A DNA stretch of 64,000 nucleotides. Source: Alkaliphilus flagellatus. Lineage in GTDB: Bacteria > Bacillota > Clostridia > Peptostreptococcales > Natronincolaceae. The position numbers and the translations under genes were made by a program. Of the stretch, positions 17,867 to 26,947 are shown one piece after another. The notes beneath the pieces are model-generated. The model saw nothing but the letters and a program-made list of their open reading frames with translations. It was not told the DNA's origin and did no database searches. The stretch is from contig NZ_JAHLQK010000005.1 of assembly GCF_018919215.1 (NCBI RefSeq), positions 248,001 through 312,000 of the forward strand. Reading direction: 5' to 3'. Positions within the stretch are counted from its first letter, which is position 1; each line of letters starts with the position of its first letter.

Positions 17867-18693
17867 TATAAGGTCACCTCATTAATGACTTCTTTAACTA
17901 GGTTAATAAATTTAGGTCTAGTTTTATTGGCAACTTCCATTACTTGCTCATGACTTATTGATTCTAATTCATCTGGAATAGCCATGTCAGTCACACAGGA
18001 TATACCTATTACCTTCATTCCACTATGTTTTGCAACAATTACCTCTGGAACAGTAGACATTCCAACAGTATCTGCCCCTAATTTTTGCATCATCCTTAAT
18101 TCAGCCTTCGATAAATAATTTGGTCCACTAATAGAAACATATACTCCTTCATGAGTTTGGACATTAATTCTTTTGCTAACTTTATGTATTAGCTTAATTA
18201 GATCCTTATCGTATGCATTAGACATATCAGGGAATCTTGGCCCTAATTCTGAGTAATTTGGACCAATTAATGGATTATCTCCTGTCATATTAATATGATC
18301 ATTAATAATCATTAATGCTCCTGGGTATAGATTTGGATTTAACCCTCCACAAGCATTTGTTATTAATACTAATTCCACACCTATAGCTTTCATTACTCTT
18401 ACTGGAAATGTAACCTTATCCATGCTATAACCTTCATAGTAATGGAATCTACCTTTCATTGCAATAACCTGTTTGCCCATTAGCTTTCCAATCACTAATT
18501 GTCCAGCATGCCCTTCTACTGTTGAAACTGGGAAGTTAGGTATATCCTTATAATCAATAACAATAGGGTTCTCTATTTCATCAGCTAATGTACCTAAGCC
18601 TGATCCAAGAATTAAACCTATTTTAGGACTTTCATCTATGGAATCTAGTAAAAATTTTTTTGTGCTTTCAAGCTTCGTTAATAAATTTTCCAA
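17866..18693 (-). CDS. Second purine-nucleoside phosphorylase paralogue with altered purine-site residues
   Basis: A 275-residue trimeric-type (PNP family 2) nucleoside phosphorylase in tandem with punA. The phosphate and ribose site is kept (ILGSGLGTLA, VEGHAG, RFHYYEG, GADTVGMSTVPE). The purine-binding positions differ from classic 6-oxopurine PNPs: the usual FE/YE pair in GPTYETPAE is YL (GPNYLSKAE) and the asparagine of ITNMASG is aspartate (VTDMAIP). In the human enzyme the equivalent Asn243Asp change shifts preference toward 6-aminopurines, and MTA phosphorylases use Asp. A different nucleoside substrate is therefore inferred. Confidence 0.85.
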   Translation of the reverse strand: MENLLTKLESTKKFLLDSIDESPKIGLILGSGLGTLADEIENPIVIDYKDIPNFPVSTVEGHAGQLVIGKLMGKQVIAMKGRFHYYEGYSMDKVTFPVRVMKAIGVELVLITNACGGLNPNLYPGALMIINDHINMTGDNPLIGPNYSELGPRFPDMSNAYDKDLIKLIHKVSKRINVQTHEGVYVSISGPNYLSKAELRMMQKLGADTVGMSTVPEVIVAKHSGMKVIGISCVTDMAIPDELESISHEQVMEVANKTRPKFINLVKEVINEVTL

Positions 18694-18706
18694 ATATATC
18701 TCCCCC

Positions 18707-19528
18707 TTAAATGCTTTCTATAATTCCTTCAATATATGTAATAAATTTTTTCTTTACTTTTTGAGTTGTATCTATAACCTCATCATGACTTAAGGGCTGG
18801 TCTAAAATACCAGAAGCCATATTCGTAATACAAGAAATCCCTAAAACATCGATACCACCATGGACGGCAGCTATTACTTCAGGTACTGTAGACATTCCTA
18901 CAGCATCAGCCCCTAAAATGCTCATCATCTTTACCTCAGCAGGTGTTTCATAGGTAGGACCTGTTAGAAATGCATATACACCTGTTTTAATATTAATATT
19001 ATTTTCTCTAGCAACTCTTTTAGCTATATCTATTAATTCCAAATTATAGGCTTGAGACATATCTGGAAACCGTACTCCTAATTTATTATCATTAGGTCCA
19101 ATTAATGGATTATCAAATGCAAAGTTAATATGGTCTTCAATTATCATCAAGTCTCCAGGAGCGAAGTTTTTATTTACTCCACCTGCAGCATTAGTAACAA
19201 TTATTTGCTCAACACCTAAAGCAATCATAACTCTTACTGGAAATGTAACCTTATCCATACTATAGCCTTCATAGTAGTGAAATCGACCCTTTAGTGCAAT
19301 TACCTGTTTTCCCATAAGTTCTCCAATAACTAATTCACCAGCATGCCCTTCTACTGTTGAAATAGGGAAATTAGGTATATCCTTATATGGAATAATGTGC
19401 GAATTTTTGATTTCATCTGCTAATATACCTAGTCCAGATCCAAGAATTAATCCTATTGCTGGCTTTAAATTTATCTTGCTTTCTAGATGGGACTTTGCTT
19501 CCAAAATTTTTTGAGAATATTCTTTCAT
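18707..19528 (-). CDS. punA: Purine-nucleoside phosphorylase (PunA)
   Basis: A 273-residue trimeric PNP for inosine and guanosine. The ATG at 19528 is preferred over the GTG 9 nt upstream because that GTG overlaps the AGGAG site. The canonical features are intact: LGSGLGILAD, TVEGHAGE, RFHYYEGYS, TNAAGGVN, GPTYETPAE and CITNMASG. It lies between deoB and the divergent paralogue, 13 bp from the latter. Confidence 0.92.
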   Translation of the reverse strand: MKEYSQKILEAKSHLESKINLKPAIGLILGSGLGILADEIKNSHIIPYKDIPNFPISTVEGHAGELVIGELMGKQVIALKGRFHYYEGYSMDKVTFPVRVMIALGVEQIIVTNAAGGVNKNFAPGDLMIIEDHINFAFDNPLIGPNDNKLGVRFPDMSQAYNLELIDIAKRVARENNINIKTGVYAFLTGPTYETPAEVKMMSILGADAVGMSTVPEVIAAVHGGIDVLGISCITNMASGILDQPLSHDEVIDTTQKVKKKFITYIEGIIESI

Positions 19529-19549
19529 ATATAACACTCCTATTAAATA

Positions 19550-20722
19550 TTATTTAATGATTATATCTTTAAAACTTTCTCCATTACCTGTTGATTGTAT
19601 TTCAAAAATATCAGAAATTGTTGCAGCAATATCAGCAAAGGATTTTCTTGTTCCAATATTAACATTTTGTTTAATTTTATTTCCATAAATAACAATTGGA
19701 ATGTATTCCCTAGTATGATCACTTCCTTTGTAAGTTGGGTCATTTCCATGATCTGCAGTAAAAATTATAATATCATCATCATTCATACTATCTAATATTT
19801 CTGGAATCCTCATATCTAAATTTTCTAAAGCATCTTTATAGCCTTTTGGATCCCTTCTGTGTCCATATTTAGAGTCGAAATCAACTAAATTTGTGAATAT
19901 AATACCTTTACTGCTTTTTTGTATATACTCAATTGTTTTATCAATTCCATCCATATTATCTATTGTATGTACAGCATCTGTAATGCCTTTTCCATTAAAT
20001 ATATCTTCTATCTTTCCTATTGCAACTACATCTAAGCCTTCGCTTTTTGCAATATCTAATACTGTGTCCCCTGTAGGGTTTAGAGAATAATCTCTTCTAT
20101 TATGAGTTCTAGCAAAACTTCCCGGGGTCCCAATAAATGGTCTAGCAATAATTCTTGCAACTGCATTATCCCCCATCATAATTTCTCTAGCAATTTTACA
20201 TATTTTATATAGCTCCTCTAGAGGAATAATCTCTTCGTGAGCAGCAATCTGCAATACACTATCAGCTGAAGTATAAACAATTGGATATCCTGTACTCATA
20301 TGTTCTTCGCCAAGTTCATCTAATATTGCTGTACCAGAGGCAGGCTTATTTCCTAAAGTTTTTCTACCGATTTTATTTTCTAATTTATCTATTATATCCT
20401 TTGGAAATCCTTTTGGAAAGGTTTTGAAAGGTTCAGTTAAGTGTAAACCTGCTAATTCCCAATGTCCTGTTGTAGTATCCTTACCATTAGAAACCTCTAG
20501 TGATCTACCAAAAGCACCTAAAGGCGATTCAATTGATTCTACTCCAACAATATTATCAATATTTCCTAACCCAAGTCTTTGTAAATTAGGTAAATTGATT
20601 CCACCTTCATTTATAGCAATGTTACCTAATGTATTTGCACCAACATCACCAAAATTTTTAGCATCAGGTAAAGCTCCTATACCTACACTATCCATTATAA
20701 ATAAAATTACTCTGTTAATCAT
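19550..20722 (-). CDS. deoB: Phosphopentomutase
   Basis: A 390-residue alkaline-phosphatase superfamily mutase interconverting (deoxy)ribose-1-phosphate and -5-phosphate, which feeds nucleoside sugars into central metabolism. Metal and phosphothreonine motifs are visible: MDSVGIGALPDA at the N-terminus, KDTTTGHWE (catalytic threonine), and C-terminal TADHGNDPTYKGSDHTRE. It is the first gene of the salvage operon; a GAGGAGGG site precedes it and a TATAAT box lies at 20746-20751 without a clear -35. Confidence 0.95.
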   Translation of the reverse strand: MINRVILFIMDSVGIGALPDAKNFGDVGANTLGNIAINEGGINLPNLQRLGLGNIDNIVGVESIESPLGAFGRSLEVSNGKDTTTGHWELAGLHLTEPFKTFPKGFPKDIIDKLENKIGRKTLGNKPASGTAILDELGEEHMSTGYPIVYTSADSVLQIAAHEEIIPLEELYKICKIAREIMMGDNAVARIIARPFIGTPGSFARTHNRRDYSLNPTGDTVLDIAKSEGLDVVAIGKIEDIFNGKGITDAVHTIDNMDGIDKTIEYIQKSSKGIIFTNLVDFDSKYGHRRDPKGYKDALENLDMRIPEILDSMNDDDIIIFTADHGNDPTYKGSDHTREYIPIVIYGNKIKQNVNIGTRKSFADIAATISDIFEIQSTGNGESFKDIIIK

Positions 20723-20913
20723 AATTTCCCTCCTCTTTTTTAATTATTATACCCTTTTAGTTTATTTTAAAATTATTTATTATGTGAATCTTCCTATTGC
20801 AACGCTTATTTTTTATAGTATACTTTCCTATAGCAATAAAAACTTTACTATTTACTATTTTCATAGTATATTAGGCAAGATATCTTTCATTAAAATTTCT
20901 TATACTATAAAAT

Positions 20914-20933
20914 AGGACCTGTAATCAGGCCCT
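20914..20933 (-). terminator. Probable weak terminator at the end of xerD
   Basis: An 8-bp stem with a TAAT-type loop (AGGGCCTG/CAGGTCCT on the minus strand, one mismatched pair) followed by ATTTTAT, overlapping the xerD stop codon. Confidence 0.5.
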
Positions 20934-21809
20934 AGGATGAGTTTTATTATAAACCTCTTTTATTCTATTTTTCATCAAATGAGCATATACTTGTGTCGTC
21001 GATATGTCAGAGTGTCCTAACATTTCTTGAACAGATCTTAAGTCCGCCCCATTTTGTATTAAATGGGTTGCAAATGAATGCCTTAGTGTATGAGGCGTAA
21101 TAGTTTTTCCTATTTTAGCCTGTTCTGTATATGCCTTAATGATCTTCCAAAATCCTTGTCTAGTCAAACGATTCCCATAATAATTTAGAAAAAGAGATTC
21201 TTCATCCTGATTTTTTATAAAGTTTATTCTATTATCATTAATATATTTAGTTAAAGAATTTAATGCTATAGAACCAATGGGTATAACTCGTTCTTTAACT
21301 CCACTGCTACATTTAATAAAACCTAAATCCAAGTTAACATCTTCAATATTTAATGAGATTAACTCAGTTACCCTTATACCTGTAGCATATAAAAGTTCAA
21401 GCATTGCTTTATCCCTAATACCTTTGTCTGTATGCTCTAGTGGTTGTGTTAACAAGGTATCAACTTCTTGTAACGTTAGGATATTAGGTTGCCGTCTTTC
21501 TGTCTTTGGTGTTTCCAAATTAATAGTAGGATCACTTTCAATTTGTTTATTCAACAACAAAAATTTATAAAAACTTCTAATTGAAGCTAAATTTCTAGAA
21601 ATAGTAGATGTAGATTTCCCGTTTTTCTGTAAATATAATAAATATGTAATGACAGTGGTTGTATTGCTTAAAGAAATATCAAGAATCCCATTATTATTAA
21701 GATATGTTAAATATTGAGTTATATCACGTTTGTATGATTCTAAGGTATTTTGTGATAATTTTTTTTCTTTGTCTAAATAAACAGTAAAACTCGATATTAA
21801 CTGTTTCAT
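20925..21809 (-). CDS. xerD: Site-specific tyrosine recombinase XerD
   Basis: A 294-residue recombinase that resolves chromosome dimers at dif with XerC. Start at the ATG after AAAGGGAG rather than the longer frame. It has an N-terminal SAM-like DNA-binding domain (about residues 1-85), catalytic Arg in YATGIRVTELI, HTLRHSFATH, LGHSDISTTQVYAHL with the nucleophilic tyrosine, and the usual VYNKTHPRA tail. Its position beside spoIIM and deoB matches Bacillus. Confidence 0.92.
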   Translation of the reverse strand: MKQLISSFTVYLDKEKKLSQNTLESYKRDITQYLTYLNNNGILDISLSNTTTVITYLLYLQKNGKSTSTISRNLASIRSFYKFLLLNKQIESDPTINLETPKTERRQPNILTLQEVDTLLTQPLEHTDKGIRDKAMLELLYATGIRVTELISLNIEDVNLDLGFIKCSSGVKERVIPIGSIALNSLTKYINDNRINFIKNQDEESLFLNYYGNRLTRQGFWKIIKAYTEQAKIGKTITPHTLRHSFATHLIQNGADLRSVQEMLGHSDISTTQVYAHLMKNRIKEVYNKTHPRA

Positions 21810-21915
21810 TTTAATAACTCCCTTTATTTGCAACATCGTATTATGTACATACTATCAATTATTCAACAAAATATATAAAATTCCTGCAAAGATTTTTATT
21901 ATTCTATATATTATT

Positions 21916-22548
21916 TTATTGAATATATCCACTGATAATTTTCATAAAAATAGGAGAGATAAAAGTTTCAATAGAAACAGCTATTAAAATCAATAAAGCA
22001 AGTACCACATATGATGTAGTATATATTAAGAATTGTTTATAAAAATTAATTTGTTTTGATTTATTTAATTTATTTTTAATTAACATCAGAGCAAAGGACA
22101 AAGAGAGGGTAGAGGCTGTAATAAATATAGGAATAATAATTAAGTTTTGAGGTAATACCCCTAATAAAAATAAGAGTATACCCTTAAATTTGAACTGTTC
22201 AATTAGTAGACCTACAGTAAACCCAATTACAAAGCCTTTAAAACATATTATAAAAATTATTCCTGGGATAGCTACTACTAATATACCAAATATCCAGCTT
22301 AAACTCAGTAGTTGAAGGTTATTAATTAATGATTGCAGAAATATATCAACACTTCTGATTTCTTCATTATGAAAAAGCTGAAAAAATCCTTTTAAGTAGG
22401 CAACTAATTCTTGTTTATGGCTTGAATTAATAACCTTTACAGTAAATCCTCCAACAGATATACCTATTAAAAGACATAATATAATTAAAAAATAAATAAT
22501 AAAATTACTTTTTATATGTTTTTTAAATGAATCCATAATAGTAGGCAT
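21916..22548 (-). CDS. spoIIM: Stage II sporulation protein M
   Basis: A 210-residue polytopic membrane protein (DUF95/SpoIIM family) of the SpoIIDMP engulfment peptidoglycan-hydrolase complex. The start is the ATG with GAAAGGAAG upstream. About five membrane segments alternate, with a long extracytoplasmic loop containing VDIFLQSLINNLQLL and the family motif GVLPQNLIIIP. Neighbours nudF and xerD are as in other spore formers. Confidence 0.88.
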   Translation of the reverse strand: MPTIMDSFKKHIKSNFIIYFLIILCLLIGISVGGFTVKVINSSHKQELVAYLKGFFQLFHNEEIRSVDIFLQSLINNLQLLSLSWIFGILVVAIPGIIFIICFKGFVIGFTVGLLIEQFKFKGILLFLLGVLPQNLIIIPIFITASTLSLSFALMLIKNKLNKSKQINFYKQFLIYTTSYVVLALLILIAVSIETFISPIFMKIISGYIQ

Positions 22549-22659
22549 AAACAGACTTCCTTTCTTCAGTAAACTCATATAAAACATTATGCTAGGTTAA
22601 GAAGTTTTATGCCTATCTTGTCCATATATTAATTTTAATAAAAAGAACTGATATTATGA

Positions 22660-23199
22660 TTATTTATACTTATATAAGTTGAAATAGGTAAGTATTGCTA
22701 TTATTGTCTTAGCATCTTTTATTTCACCTATATTTATTTTTTCCATAGCTTCTTCTATTGACAATTCAACAACATCTATATTTTCATCTTCATCTGGATT
22801 AGCAATACCTTCTTTAAGATTTTCAGCTAAATAAATATGTATTATTTCATTTGAAAATCCTGGTGTTGTATAAAACTCTAAAAGCTTTTCTACAGTATCA
22901 GTTTTAAAGCCAGTTTCTTCTTCAAGTTCCCTAAGAGCACATATATACGGTTCTTCCTTGGGTTCAATCTTTCCTGCTGGAATTTCAAGTAAAATATCTT
23001 CTACTGGTTTGCGAAATTGCTTGACTAAAATAATTTTTTTATCTGATGTTATTGGAATTATTCCTACCGCTCCAGGATGTTCCACTATTTCTCTTTTAGA
23101 ATATTTCTTATCGGGCAATTCTACAGTATCTACCCTCACATTGATAATTCTTCCTTCGTAAACCCTTTCACATTTCATAGTCTTTTCTTCCATAGTCAT
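22660..23199 (-). CDS. nudF: ADP-ribose pyrophosphatase (NUDIX hydrolase)
   Basis: A 179-residue ADP-sugar pyrophosphatase. The NUDIX box is intact: GKIEPKEEPYICALRELEEETGF (23 residues, G-x5-E-x7-RELxEExGF; about residues 76-98). The N-terminal swapped domain KCERVYEGRIINVRVDTV is typical of NudF. AGGAGG precedes the ATG. The gene is divergent from a tiny mciZ-like gene, the neighbourhood known from Bacillus. Confidence 0.92.
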   Translation of the reverse strand: MTMEEKTMKCERVYEGRIINVRVDTVELPDKKYSKREIVEHPGAVGIIPITSDKKIILVKQFRKPVEDILLEIPAGKIEPKEEPYICALRELEEETGFKTDTVEKLLEFYTTPGFSNEIIHIYLAENLKEGIANPDEDENIDVVELSIEEAMEKINIGEIKDAKTIIAILTYFNLYKYK

Positions 23200-23273
23200 A
23201 TTTTTTCCTCCTAGTGAATAAAATAGGACATACCTAATAGTAAAATAGTAAAAATTAAGGGGTGTTCATTCAT

Positions 23274-23414
23274 ATGATTAAAATAACTAATAACAAAATA
23301 ATCTATATTGGAAAAATTAAAGATCTTCTACCGCGACTACTTAATATTTCAGGCTGTGAATCTACATTACAAGAGTTGATTATTGATTATTTAGCAGAGA
23401 AACAGCGTATATAG
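23274..23414 (+). CDS. mciZ: Small MciZ-like protein (predicted FtsZ-ring inhibitor)
   Basis: A 46-codon ORF with a good AAGGGGTG site 9 nt before its ATG, on the strand opposite its neighbours and divergent from nudF. The product starts MIKITNNKIIYIGKIKDLL and contains TLQELIIDYLA. Compared from memory with B. subtilis MciZ (40 residues, KGVVLVGKAWEI then TFQYVKDWIS), the beta strand ending in GK, the following acidic-hydrophobic helix start and the T-(L/F)-Q-x-x-(V/L)-x-D-(W/Y)-(I/L) tail line up, with one short insertion. MciZ caps FtsZ in the mother cell during sporulation, and its gene also neighbours nudF in Bacillus. Its 3' end overlaps the convergent DUF3866 gene by 35 bp. Confidence 0.75.
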   Translation: MIKITNNKIIYIGKIKDLLPRLLNISGCESTLQELIIDYLAEKQRI

Positions 23415-24459
23415 CTGCTGCACTGCAAGTAGCAAAAAACTCTGGATCATTCTTTAGATTCCTTCCCATAGATTTAACTTTAAGTCCATATTGGTCTAAA
23501 GCTTGTTCTAGTATATTTTTTTCAACCTTAAATATATTATGCTTTTGCATTAGATTATTTTCTTTAATTTGTTTCATAATAATAGTTTCATGTTCCAATG
23601 AAAAATTAGGAAGTGCAATATTAGACTTTGTTTTCATTATTTTGCTCAAAACAGTTAAACTATGGTGACTGAGTCCATAATGCCTTTCTCTTTCATCTTT
23701 AAATGTAATTCTAGGAACAGTAATAGAAACACCACCTAAGTCATTTACAGCATCAGCTATATATCCTTGTTCAACTCCAGTAAAGCCGTATGGTGTCCCC
23801 GTACCCACAATGCCAGGCCCCATAGTTACAATTGCAATATCGCATTTAGCAATTTCTTTTGCGGCAATTAAGGCATTGTATATATTTACAACTTCGTAGT
23901 CACCACCAAAAGCATGCCCCAGTGTAATAGTTTTATAAATAATATTTTTTTCTTTTAATTCGTATATAGCATTACTTAAATACAAAGGAAGAGCTGCACC
24001 ATCAGTCATAATAAATGCGATTTTTATATTATTGTTTAAATACTTTAATGTAGATGAAATTGGAACTAACATACTATGTAATGTCCCTACAATCACAGGC
24101 ATATCATTTAAAGATTTAAATTCATGAAATAGTTTATGATAAGGGCTTTCTTGTTCTTCTACTGCATATGTTTTAAGCTGAAATGGAGTGTATCTAAGTT
24201 TCATAATATGCCCTTTTGTATCTATACTTTGATTACTAATATTTAAGTTCCATATTACAAAATGATATCCTCCAGTACCTAAATTTAATTCTACAGCAGT
24301 TGTATTTAAAATTACTTCGTCACCTACTGCTATACATCCAGTTAAATAATCATAGTTAATTGCATTTTCATCTTTATTATCTATATTTACTAAAATATCA
24401 GTACGGCCTTCTAATTTTTTTATAATTTTTGTCACTTTACCACGTTTTATACTAATCAT
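23380..24459 (-). CDS. DUF3866 family protein
   Basis: A 359-residue protein of the DUF3866 family, function unknown. The start is the internal ATG with AGAGAGGAA upstream. Recognisable blocks are the N-terminal SIKRGKVTKIIKK beta barrel, a central MRYTPFQ-like block (MKLRYTPFQLKT), GHAFGGDYEV, and TMGPGIVGTGTPYGF(TG), suggesting a Rossmann-like hydrolase or transferase core. No signal peptide. It is found beside nudF and steAB genes in other Clostridia and Actinobacteria-like clusters, hinting at envelope or division work. Confidence 0.82.
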   Translation of the reverse strand: MISIKRGKVTKIIKKLEGRTDILVNIDNKDENAINYDYLTGCIAVGDEVILNTTAVELNLGTGGYHFVIWNLNISNQSIDTKGHIMKLRYTPFQLKTYAVEEQESPYHKLFHEFKSLNDMPVIVGTLHSMLVPISSTLKYLNNNIKIAFIMTDGAALPLYLSNAIYELKEKNIIYKTITLGHAFGGDYEVVNIYNALIAAKEIAKCDIAIVTMGPGIVGTGTPYGFTGVEQGYIADAVNDLGGVSITVPRITFKDERERHYGLSHHSLTVLSKIMKTKSNIALPNFSLEHETIIMKQIKENNLMQKHNIFKVEKNILEQALDQYGLKVKSMGRNLKNDPEFFATCSAAAIYAVSLLNNQ

Positions 24460-24504
24460 ATGTATTCCTCTCTTCATAGAGCTTAATTAATCTAAGACAA
24501 TATA

Positions 24505-25323
24505 TTAATAACGACCTAACTCATCGAGAAAATTTAAAATAGAATTCTTTTTAATAATTTCAGTTATAGAATATTTTTCTGCAATAATATGAATCAAAAC
24601 TAGCAGAGCTAATATAATATATTTCACAGTCATAGTATAGCTAATTACGGCTACAATTCCTAACGTAATACCTAAGGTATTTGATCCAATATCTCCCATC
24701 ATACTTTTTGCCTTTATATCCTGTGGGAAATAGCCTATAGCATAGGCTATAATGGAACCTAGTATAATTCTAGTTTCTTTTGATAACCCAATAATTATGA
24801 ATAGTATAGCGATAGTTAAAAATCCTTTTATTGCTCTACCAGGTCTTAAATCTAGCAGATTTATTAAATTTGTAAATAATGCAATAATTAAGGAATTGAC
24901 CACAATTTCTATTATGTGAAAAGAAAATAAACTACCTATCAATATTGAAATTAACCCACCAACTATAGCTTTTAATCCACCCGTAGTTAACTTTCCTTTC
25001 AATAAAGATTTAATATGTCCCTTAAAGCCTAATGTATCCCTATTTCCCATTAAATCATCAATTAAGCCTATTACGGCCATGGTCATAATACCTATTAAAA
25101 AAACTAATAGTAACTGTTGCATATTAGCATTATTGCCAATAAAGTAATTAAACAAAATCCCATTGATAATAACAACTGGAACAAATGTAATTCCCATACC
25201 AACTGGAATCTTATGCCCTTTATAATTACTTCCAGTTATATTTGCTGTCAAGAGCATTTCTTTAACAAATGGAATTATCACTAATGTAGTTAACAAACTA
25301 ATTATAAAAATAATAATTTCCAA
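24505..25323 (-). CDS. MraY/WecA-like membrane glycosyl-phosphotransferase homologue
   Basis: A 272-residue polytopic membrane protein (about eight to nine segments) related to the polyprenyl-phosphate N-acetylhexosamine-1-phosphate transferase family. Visible traces of the family motifs are GLIDDLMGNRD (Mg-binding DD, around residue 87), NLLDLRPGRA, and GDIGSNTLGITLG. Key HIP-like loop residues are less clear, so activity is uncertain. The TTG start follows GAAGGTGA. It sits directly after a family 2 glycosyltransferase, suggesting a polyprenyl-linked envelope saccharide. Confidence 0.78.
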   Translation of the reverse strand: MEIIIFIISLLTTLVIIPFVKEMLLTANITGSNYKGHKIPVGMGITFVPVVIINGILFNYFIGNNANMQQLLLVFLIGIMTMAVIGLIDDLMGNRDTLGFKGHIKSLLKGKLTTGGLKAIVGGLISILIGSLFSFHIIEIVVNSLIIALFTNLINLLDLRPGRAIKGFLTIAILFIIIGLSKETRIILGSIIAYAIGYFPQDIKAKSMMGDIGSNTLGITLGIVAVISYTMTVKYIILALLVLIHIIAEKYSITEIIKKNSILNFLDELGRY

Positions 25324-25327
25324 AAAA

Positions 25328-26026
25328 TCACCTTCTTTTCAGCTTTGTTGTAATGGTTTTAGGTACTAAAACCATTAATATTTGCCAAAATTGTTTCCCA
25401 CGATGTATAAATCCTGACAAATCTCTGCCTGTTTCATTATGATACATATTTACATCCACTTCCATAATATTATAACCTTTATTTAATATATCTATTGTCA
25501 TGCCTAATTCTACACCATATCCTGTGTAAGAATAATTAATTTGTTCTAGAACTTCTCTTTTAAATGCTCTTTGTCCCGAAAGAACAGTATCTATTTTTAC
25601 ACCAGTATTTATATAAACACCCTCTCTAGCTAGCTTCTTTACAAAACCAAACCCACCTTTTCGTTTGGCAGATGGAAACTTAGCTATTGTAACATCTGCT
25701 TTGTTTTCTAGAATAGGAAATATTAATTTTTCAACATCTTTGGCACTCTCTTGTAGATCTGCATCAGCAAATACAATAATATCAGAATTATTTAGTGCAA
25801 GTCTTAATCCTTCATATAGTGCTTGGCCCTTTCCTTTATTTAAAGGTTGACGCACTACATTCACATCTGAAACACTACTTGCACTTATATATGTACTATC
25901 TGTAGATCCATCATCAATTACATAAATATGCTGAATGTGATCAATCTCCTTTAAAGCTAAAAGTGTGCTCTTAATTCGATTTTCTTCATTATATGCGGGT
26001 ACAATAACTGAAACTATTTTATTCAT
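25328..26026 (-). CDS. Family 2 glycosyltransferase (dolichyl-phosphate-sugar synthase-like)
   Basis: A 232-residue GT-A glycosyltransferase. The ATG at 26026 is chosen because the earlier GTG overlaps the GGAGTG site. Motifs: VSVIVPAYNEENRI, VIDDGSTDST (nucleotide binding), FADADLQES (DxD-type metal site), and GQRAFKR. No membrane segments, as in soluble polyprenyl-phosphate mannosyl- or glucosyltransferases. Genes for SteB, this enzyme and the MraY-like protein are separated by only a few bases, forming one operon. Confidence 0.85.
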   Translation of the reverse strand: MNKIVSVIVPAYNEENRIKSTLLALKEIDHIQHIYVIDDGSTDSTYISASSVSDVNVVRQPLNKGKGQALYEGLRLALNNSDIIVFADADLQESAKDVEKLIFPILENKADVTIAKFPSAKRKGGFGFVKKLAREGVYINTGVKIDTVLSGQRAFKREVLEQINYSYTGYGVELGMTIDILNKGYNIMEVDVNMYHNETGRDLSGFIHRGKQFWQILMVLVPKTITTKLKRR

Positions 26027-26037
26027 AATATTCACTC

Positions 26038-26937
26038 CTAACTAGGATCTGTAACAATAAATGGTGCTAATGATTCAGCTGATGATTTTTCTCCATAATG
26101 ACCTTCAGCACCTCTAAGCACATATACTAAAGAAATTTTACCTATTTTGGTATTAATATTATCCACTGTTGGAATGTCTAATTTTTTAAGTTCAGGAATA
26201 TACGATAATTCAACATCCAATCTTTCTACTCCTACTACATTTAAACCTTTATCTTGTAAATTCTTTACTAAATTTATATCTAGCTGTTCTGTTTTATTTT
26301 CCTGATTTTTTGTACTTCCTCCGGCAATAATAATATTATCTATATTTAATTGATCTATTTTATTATAATTAAAGCTATAAAGAATATATTTATTATCAAT
26401 TAAAAACTTCAAAATATCCGTCATATCTTTATAAATAAAGAAGTTGGTTACTTCATTATTTATAAGATTAATAAAATCATCATTTTTTTTCAGGTCAGTT
26501 CCTATTAAATCATTAATTTCTTTTAATTGTTCTTCTGTAACAGTATATATTTTATCAGTATACTTTACGTGCAAAGGAACATCAGCACCTGATAGTCTTA
26601 ATGTTTCATCAATATCATCGTAAAAATAATGATCCGTAGTTTCAATAACAGCAATGCCTAGCTCAGATAATTTATTATGAATAACCTCGTAAAACACATT
26701 TTCAATAAAAGTATTTTGCTTTTCCTTTTCAGTACTTAAGCTTTGAATTTTTTGCTCTAATGTTTCTTTTTCTTTTTTAAATTCGCTAAACCTATTTTCT
26801 AAGCTATCAACTAAAATTTGTTGCTGTTCTAAGTATAACTCTTGTCCATTCATATTAAATCCTATAAATATACCTATCCCTAATGAAATAAATATAGCTG
26901 CAATAGAGATAATATAATATTTAATATTAATACCCAT
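26038..26937 (-). CDS. steB: SteB/MctB-like membrane-anchored coiled-coil protein
   Basis: A 299-residue protein of the copper-transporter MctB/SteB family. One N-terminal membrane segment (YIISIAAIFISLGIGIFIG) is followed by a coiled coil (about residues 30-75, LYLEQQQILVDSLENRF and following) and an extracytoplasmic alpha/beta domain with IIIAGGSTKNQE. In Corynebacterium SteA-SteB act together in cell separation; MctB of mycobacteria was linked to copper. Here it is 10 bp downstream of steA, so a division/envelope role is preferred. Confidence 0.82.
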   Translation of the reverse strand: MGINIKYYIISIAAIFISLGIGIFIGFNMNGQELYLEQQQILVDSLENRFSEFKKEKETLEQKIQSLSTEKEKQNTFIENVFYEVIHNKLSELGIAVIETTDHYFYDDIDETLRLSGADVPLHVKYTDKIYTVTEEQLKEINDLIGTDLKKNDDFINLINNEVTNFFIYKDMTDILKFLIDNKYILYSFNYNKIDQLNIDNIIIAGGSTKNQENKTEQLDINLVKNLQDKGLNVVGVERLDVELSYIPELKKLDIPTVDNINTKIGKISLVYVLRGAEGHYGEKSSAESLAPFIVTDPS

Positions 26938-26947
26938 GAAATCCCCC

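Noticed and set aside
23195-23236. A sigma-E-type promoter for the mciZ-like gene
   Set aside because: Fragments resembling both boxes (TCATATT and CATACCTA) are present but the spacing is far from the required length.
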